Positions 59,780 to 64,000 of a stretch of 64,000 bases of DNA are shown here, in pieces; position 1 is the first letter of the stretch, and the number at the start of each line of letters is the position of its first letter. Both the position numbers and the translations under genes were made by a program. The DNA is from Anastatus disparis (lineage: Eukaryota > Arthropoda > Insecta > Hymenoptera > Eupelmidae), in the NCBI GenBank assembly GCA_017163975.1, contig JAFFSR010000227.1:7492501-7556500 (forward strand). The letters run 5' to 3'. Below the pieces are notes generated by a model. That model saw nothing but the letters and a program-made list of their open reading frames with translations, was not told the DNA's origin and did no database searches.

Positions 59780-61226
59780 ATGTTTGTAATGTTCAGAGCA
59801 GATAGCATACAAATCAGAAAGAAGATGGCTTCCAATAAGAACGTTAGTGTAACCGAAACCGCCAAAATTTTGGCAAACAAATCGTTCAATAGCCTTAAAT
59901 TTAACAAATTAAAAAGTGCTATCGATTTTTATTATTTAAATTTAAAAAGTAATCGTGAATTTTTGATAATCAGCAATGAAATCGACGAAAAAGGAAACCG
60001 ATACTTCATCATCAAAGAGAGAATGTGACTCATAAAAAATCATCATAAACTTGCTCAGCCCAATCATTTTTATGAGGTGAGTTATTAATTATCTTACGAA
60101 AAATATATAATTTAATAATTCATTATAATTACAGGTTATCTTTGATAGTGCTACATTATATTTTGATCTAGAGTTTAATTTGCAATTGTGTTCTCGTGGC
60201 TCAGGTGATATTTTTCTTATCTCATTCTTTGAACAAATCGAAGTATTATTAAATAATATACTCGATGTGGACGCTGTTAGAATTCATTATTTGACCTTGG
60301 ATGCATCCAATGATACAAAATATAGTAAACATATAATATTTCATGTTTGTCGTTATTGATGATCTCCGATATAAATTGTTAACTGATATCAAAACACCGT
60401 TTCACAAGAAATTTTATAAATTCCTAGAATCATTTTTCGGTTATATTTCTGCAATTACCAATGAGGAAGAAGAAGTACAAACAGATTTTGACATGTTGAA
60501 GGAGCTAGTTACGACAAAATTATTATTAGGTAATTTATTTTAAAATCAGTTATGTTAATTATTCTTTTTTAAATTAAAATTATTTTTACAGATGATACTA
60601 CCAAAAAATATTTCCACATTATTGATTTCAAGGTATATAATGTTAACCAAAACTTTAGAATGTTTGGGAGTTGTAAATTTGGTAGTAATCGTATATTGTT
60701 ATTCGATCCACTGCATTCTTCTCCAATATACGAAGATTCAAGTAATGAAGAAATATTATTAAATTCATTAGTAACTAATGTTGATGACGGAAATATTATT
60801 CTTGGAATGCAATTGATAAAAAAGATTTATAAAAAATTTTTCAAAATTGATGGTCATGAACAAAGTGTTAAGACGGAGATTTCATCTACTTTCAAAGTAT
60901 ATGCAATCGACAATAACATGGTTATGAACTATTGTACGGTGAATAACCTCATTAATAACAAAAAAGACAATTTTTTATTTGGTATTCAAGAAATATTTAA
61001 TTACTTTAGTAAATATTCACAAAATTCGAATATTACCATGATTGACAAGAAAAACAATATTTTTATTGTTGGTACTAATTGCCATTATTGTATAATTGAA
61101 CAAAAAATGAATCGTAGTAACTGCATAAGATTTATAATTCGTGGTGATTGCAAGCAAATTGAATTGAGATGTTTTGGTTGTCGTAATGCAACTTATTTGG
61201 TAAATGCTTATGCGAATACTAATTAG
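59780..61226 (+). pseudogene. PrimPol-type (archaeo-eukaryotic) primase relic
   Basis: Exons 59780-60076, 60135-60529 and 60592-61226 meet at GT..AG sites. Exon 2 opens with HFYEV|IFDS and the catalytic LYFDLEFN (D-x-E, motif I of AEP primases). It then has LTLDASNDTKYSKHIIFHV, which corresponds to the S-x-H motif II block of eukaryotic PrimPol. Exon 3 has DFKVYNVNQNFRMFGSCKFG, the motif III region, and a C-terminal Cys cluster (NCHYC, then GDCKQIELRCFGC) in the place of the UL52-type zinc finger. An in-frame TGA (60026-60028) and one extra base near 60,345 break it. The enzyme primes and extends DNA on damaged or single-stranded templates. The order and spacing of blocks are those of PrimPol; the divergence from animal PrimPol looks large, so a mobile-element or viral form is more likely than a host paralogue. 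Confidence 0.78.
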
Positions 61227-61659
61227 TAATCAATTTCTAAATACGCTATTGGATATATACAATTAATGAATAGAAAATAATCTAAGAAACTGTCTAATTT
61301 AAAAACGAAATTATAACCAAGAGAAGTAACGTTTGAATCGATGTATCAATTAATATTGTTTCTTTGATAAGTAATAAATTGTGTATTTAATAGTGTTTGG
61401 TGTTGATCACTATTCACAGCTATATTCTGTGTTTTAGTTTAATTTGTATCAATTAATATTGTTTCTTTGATAAGTAATAAATTGTGTATTTAATAGTGTT
61501 TGGTGTTGATCACTATTCACAGCTATATTCTGTGTTTTAGTTTAATTTGTCTAAACGAATGTACGTTAAAGTTAGTTTAAAATTTTATATTACATTGGTA
61601 TGTGTAATATCTCGTATTAGTTATTCCAAAAGTTTCGGATATATTAGTTTATGTAATCA
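61227..61659. other. spacer containing a 103-bp tandem duplication
   Basis: Non-coding; see the duplicated unit inside it. Confidence 0.6.
61343..61549. repeat. two perfect 103-bp tandem copies
   Basis: The unit starts TATCAATTAATATTG and ends TTTAGTTTAATTTG (61344-61446 and 61447-61549). I see no difference between copies, so the duplication is very recent, or an assembly artefact. Confidence 0.9.
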
Positions 61660-62088
61660 TTCTACGATAATAGTCCTATTCCAGGAGCTATTTGGAATAT
61701 GACAAATGACGGACCCGTGTTAATAAATTATGAAGAGATATGTCCAGCTAATTATAGCACAGTTAATTTCCAGGATGACGTTAACGATTTACGAGCTAAG
61801 ATGAATTTTCTAAACAAGAAAGCTCCTAAATATTTTACAAAACCAGTGAATTTTGAACCTGACGGAACAAAATCAATGTTAACGTGCAATAAACAATGCG
61901 GATTAAGGTGCATCGATCGTTTGGCTAGAGAAGAACTCAACGTATATTATGGTCGTGCAAAGTTAGAAGGTGAGATTGATGAATATTTTAACTTAGTTAA
62001 TCTTACTGCACAGGAACAAATTGAGTGCCAAAGAACAAGCCGGGCGTCCGGCAAAAAAGCTGAAGAAGAAATAGTATACTCATACTAA
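61660..62088 (+). pseudogene. second copy of the 31.4-kb ORF fragment, extending further 3'
   Basis: Positions 61660-61944 repeat 31367-31651 with about four base differences. Beyond the shared part the frame continues 48 codons (YYGRAKLEGEIDEYFNLVNL, ERTSRASGKK-like tail) to a TAA at 62086-62088, presumably the true C-terminus. It has no start: the left border falls at TTCTACG in mid-frame. Two fragments of the same sequence on either side of the RecQ-primase block and the transposon nest suggest either duplication or repeated capture. Family unknown. Confidence 0.55.
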
Positions 62089-62319
62089 GATCAAGGTATT
62101 CCTTGATAAGGTCGACATGCCTACATCAAGTCCTACTATTTATCAAACGCAACATACTGTATCTTATATCTTTCATTTGCGCGAAATTGCAACGCATTGT
62201 ACATTATATCTTTCATTTGCGCGTTCATAATTAATTAGTCACGATGAAAAATTAATTTGCCTTCAACCTTTCTAATTTTATATTACATCTTATGAGTTAC
62301 AGTGTAAAAATTGTTGTGA
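62089..62319. other. spacer with a short direct repeat
   Basis: TTATATCTTTCATTTGCGCG occurs twice (about 62,164 and 62,203). Nothing else recognised. Confidence 0.5.
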
Positions 62320-63412
62320 TGCAGCAGGACTGCCGTGACAAGCCACGACTCATCCTCATCGACTACATCACGAACGCCGACAAATAAAATAGAGACTAAT
62401 GACAACTTCATCCCCGTGAAGTCCAAAAAAAAGGTCCAGTCAAGCCAGCAACTCCAGCAAAGATGACAACTCTGTGAGAAGCACGAAGAGAAAGAAAGCT
62501 TCGATCAACGAGGTAAGAATTAGCAACTCATTTGAGATTCTAGCCTCACATGATAAAGAAACATCCCTTAATGATTCCCCAATTATTACTCCCCTAACTA
62601 AAAAGAAAGAAAATATTAGCCCGATAAATGTTCGCGTGGATGAGTTAAATTTTCCCAATGCCATCCTTTAAAAGGTAATGAATGATTTGGAATATAAAGC
62701 TATTGTTTATAAACAAAAACATAGCTTTATGTCAATTCGAGTTTCTACTCTAAACGACTATAGGAAACTTCTCTTCGAGTTAGACAGGATAGGGTTCGAA
62801 TACTATTTATTTAAACCAGCAGAATAAGTCCCACCTATAAAACTAGTTATTAGAGGACTGCCTACTACTTTTCCCACTAGAAATATTAAACAAGAGTTAA
62901 CTGAACTAGGCTACAATGTCCTAGATGTAGCACAAATGAAAAGAGGCAATGGAACAAACACTGTCTCTCTTCCCCTCTCCTTAGCAATATTGGAAAATAA
63001 TGATTAAACTAAAGAAATCAAAGATCCTAAAACCATTGGATTTATCAAGATCAAACTTGAAAGCTATGTCAAACCGAAAACACTTGTTCAGTGCTTTAAC
63101 TGCCAAGGTTTCAATCATGTTTCCAGATTTTGTTATGTGATCCCCAAATGCGTAAAATGTGGTGAAACACATAAATCCAATGATTGTGAAAAACCTAAAG
63201 ACAGGAAATTCATAAAATGCGCAAACTGCGTTAAAAATCACAGGGCTGACTACCGTGGTTGCAAAAATTACAAAATACACTCCCAACTAAAACAAGCCTC
63301 TAACAAAACCCAAAAACAAAAACAAAAACGAGTACAGACAACAACTAACATTGAAAACTCAAATCAATTTCCCTCGCTACGATCCACCCAACCCACTAAA
63401 ATTCCCTTGTGA
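62320..63412 (+). pseudogene. LINE (Jockey-like) ORF1 relic with PRE_C2HC and zinc knuckles
   Basis: One frame runs from about 62,460 to TGA 63,412 with three in-frame stops (TAA at 62,669, 62,825 and 63,005). Recognisable parts are a Ser/Lys-rich N-terminus, a PRE_C2HC-type region (IKLVIRGLPTTFPTRNIKQE, then ELGYNVLDVAQMKRG), then three zinc knuckles (CFNCQGFNHVSRFC, CVKCGETHKSNDC, CANCVKNHRADYRGC). This is the ORF1 of insect non-LTR retrotransposons such as Jockey or related clades, an RNA-binding chaperone. No ORF2 (endonuclease/RT) follows, so the element is 3'-deleted, or only ORF1 was copied. Confidence 0.82.
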
Positions 63413-64000
63413 TTAATAATATATTTAATCAAATTTCACTGTATATGTTTTAATTATAAACTACTAGTATAATAATTAAAAGAATATTAAATTTTATAGT
63501 AAGATTTAATATCTCGATTATTACTACTGTTTGTATATTAGATTAGAAATTTAATGACCGAATTTCATTTTTATGAATTAACATTTACAAAAAAATAATA
63601 ACTATTGATTTACATGATTTACATATCAATAGTAAAGGAGACCAAGGGATAAACAATCAAAAATTTCTACTTCTGTTACTTTTACGTTTCGTGTAAAAAG
63701 CGAATTTTTTTGCATTTGTCGCTTCACGCCTTGCATTATGAAGCGATGCAAGGCGCAAAGGAATTTCAGAGCTTTGCTTTACTCAGCTCCAAAATTTCTG
63801 AGCGTCGAGCTACAGCAGCCCAAAGGATAGTAAAATAATGTGGCGAAATAGTTTTTTAATGTATATTACTTTGCAAAATTGCACGTACTAAGTGCACGAG
63901 TATTTCTGTGTATGGTATCGTTTATTAAATATTTTTATTGGAATACACGCATTACTCAGTTTATCGTTCTTGTTTTGCATTTGCGAAATGGTTGAAGAAA
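63413..64000. other. non-coding right edge with nested hairpins
   Basis: AT-rich to about 63,660. Then a more complex patch with a perfect 10-bp stem CGCCTTGCAT / ATGCAAGGCG around a 9-base loop (63,727-63,755) and a weaker inverted pair TTTCAGAGCT / AGCTCCAAAATTTCTG nearby. Possibly one end of a MITE that continues beyond the window. Confidence 0.45.

Noticed and set aside
54338..61226. A Polinton/Maverick or Helitron
   Set aside because: No protein-primed PolB, retroviral-like integrase, packaging ATPase or HUH Rep motif was seen; the helicase is RecQ-like, not Pif1-like.

Overview
The window looks like AT-rich insect nuclear DNA. The reasons are copia-type, CACTA/EnSpm-type and LINE-type mobile elements, tRNA-derived SINEs, many (TA)n and poly-A runs, and genes whose exons join at GT..AG introns. 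The high CpG content of the left part would suit a hymenopteran such as a parasitoid wasp, but that is only a guess.

Layout. (1) 1-27,100 is gene-poor. I find no convincing coding exon there, only microsatellites, two copies of a tRNA-derived SINE in opposite orientation (5463-5658 minus, 25507-25707 plus), one more tRNA-like relic (10911-11025) and two MITEs (3710-3867, 7858-8314). (2) 27,144-32,046 is a patchwork of broken coding pieces: a PWWP/AT-hook fragment, then at least six tightly abutting ORF fragments that mostly alternate in strand and carry frameshifts and stops. I read these tentatively as endogenous viral-like or gene-fragment debris. A 285-bp piece of it recurs at 61,660. (3) 32,295-32,818 is a MITE, followed by about 160 bp of (TA)n. 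(4) 32,992-54,088 is a three-level nest. The outermost level is a DNA transposon with terminal inverted repeats of about 1.28 kb and a spliced gene of unknown family. A copia LTR retrotransposon (36,432-52,275, 305-bp LTRs, 5-bp target duplication GTAAT) sits in intron 3 of that gene. An EnSpm/CACTA-like transposon (38,639-47,527, TA duplication) sits in the copia gag. The EnSpm carries a spliced transposase gene and, on the other strand, a spliced BEN-domain coiled-coil gene. A 362-bp MITE lies inside the EnSpm, and a 229-bp TIR element with a tRNA-like Pol III box pair lies inside the left outer TIR.

(5) 54,338-61,226 holds three spliced genes in one orientation: a RecQ-family helicase relic (N-terminal helicase lobe, Zn-binding and RQC regions present, C-terminal helicase lobe missing), an apparently intact 515-residue protein that I cannot identify, and a PrimPol-type primase relic with one stop and one frameshift. 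A primase and a RecQ helicase side by side suggest a decayed self-replicating mobile element, or an integrated viral relative of one. This is the best candidate in the window for something undescribed. (6) 61,660-62,088 is the second copy of the patchwork fragment, and 62,320-63,412 is a dead LINE ORF1 (PRE_C2HC and zinc knuckles). The right edge is non-coding.

The order of events can be read from the nesting: outer TIR element into (TA)n, then copia into its intron, then EnSpm into the copia gag. The two copia LTRs differ at only two positions that I can see, so copia arrived recently and EnSpm later still.
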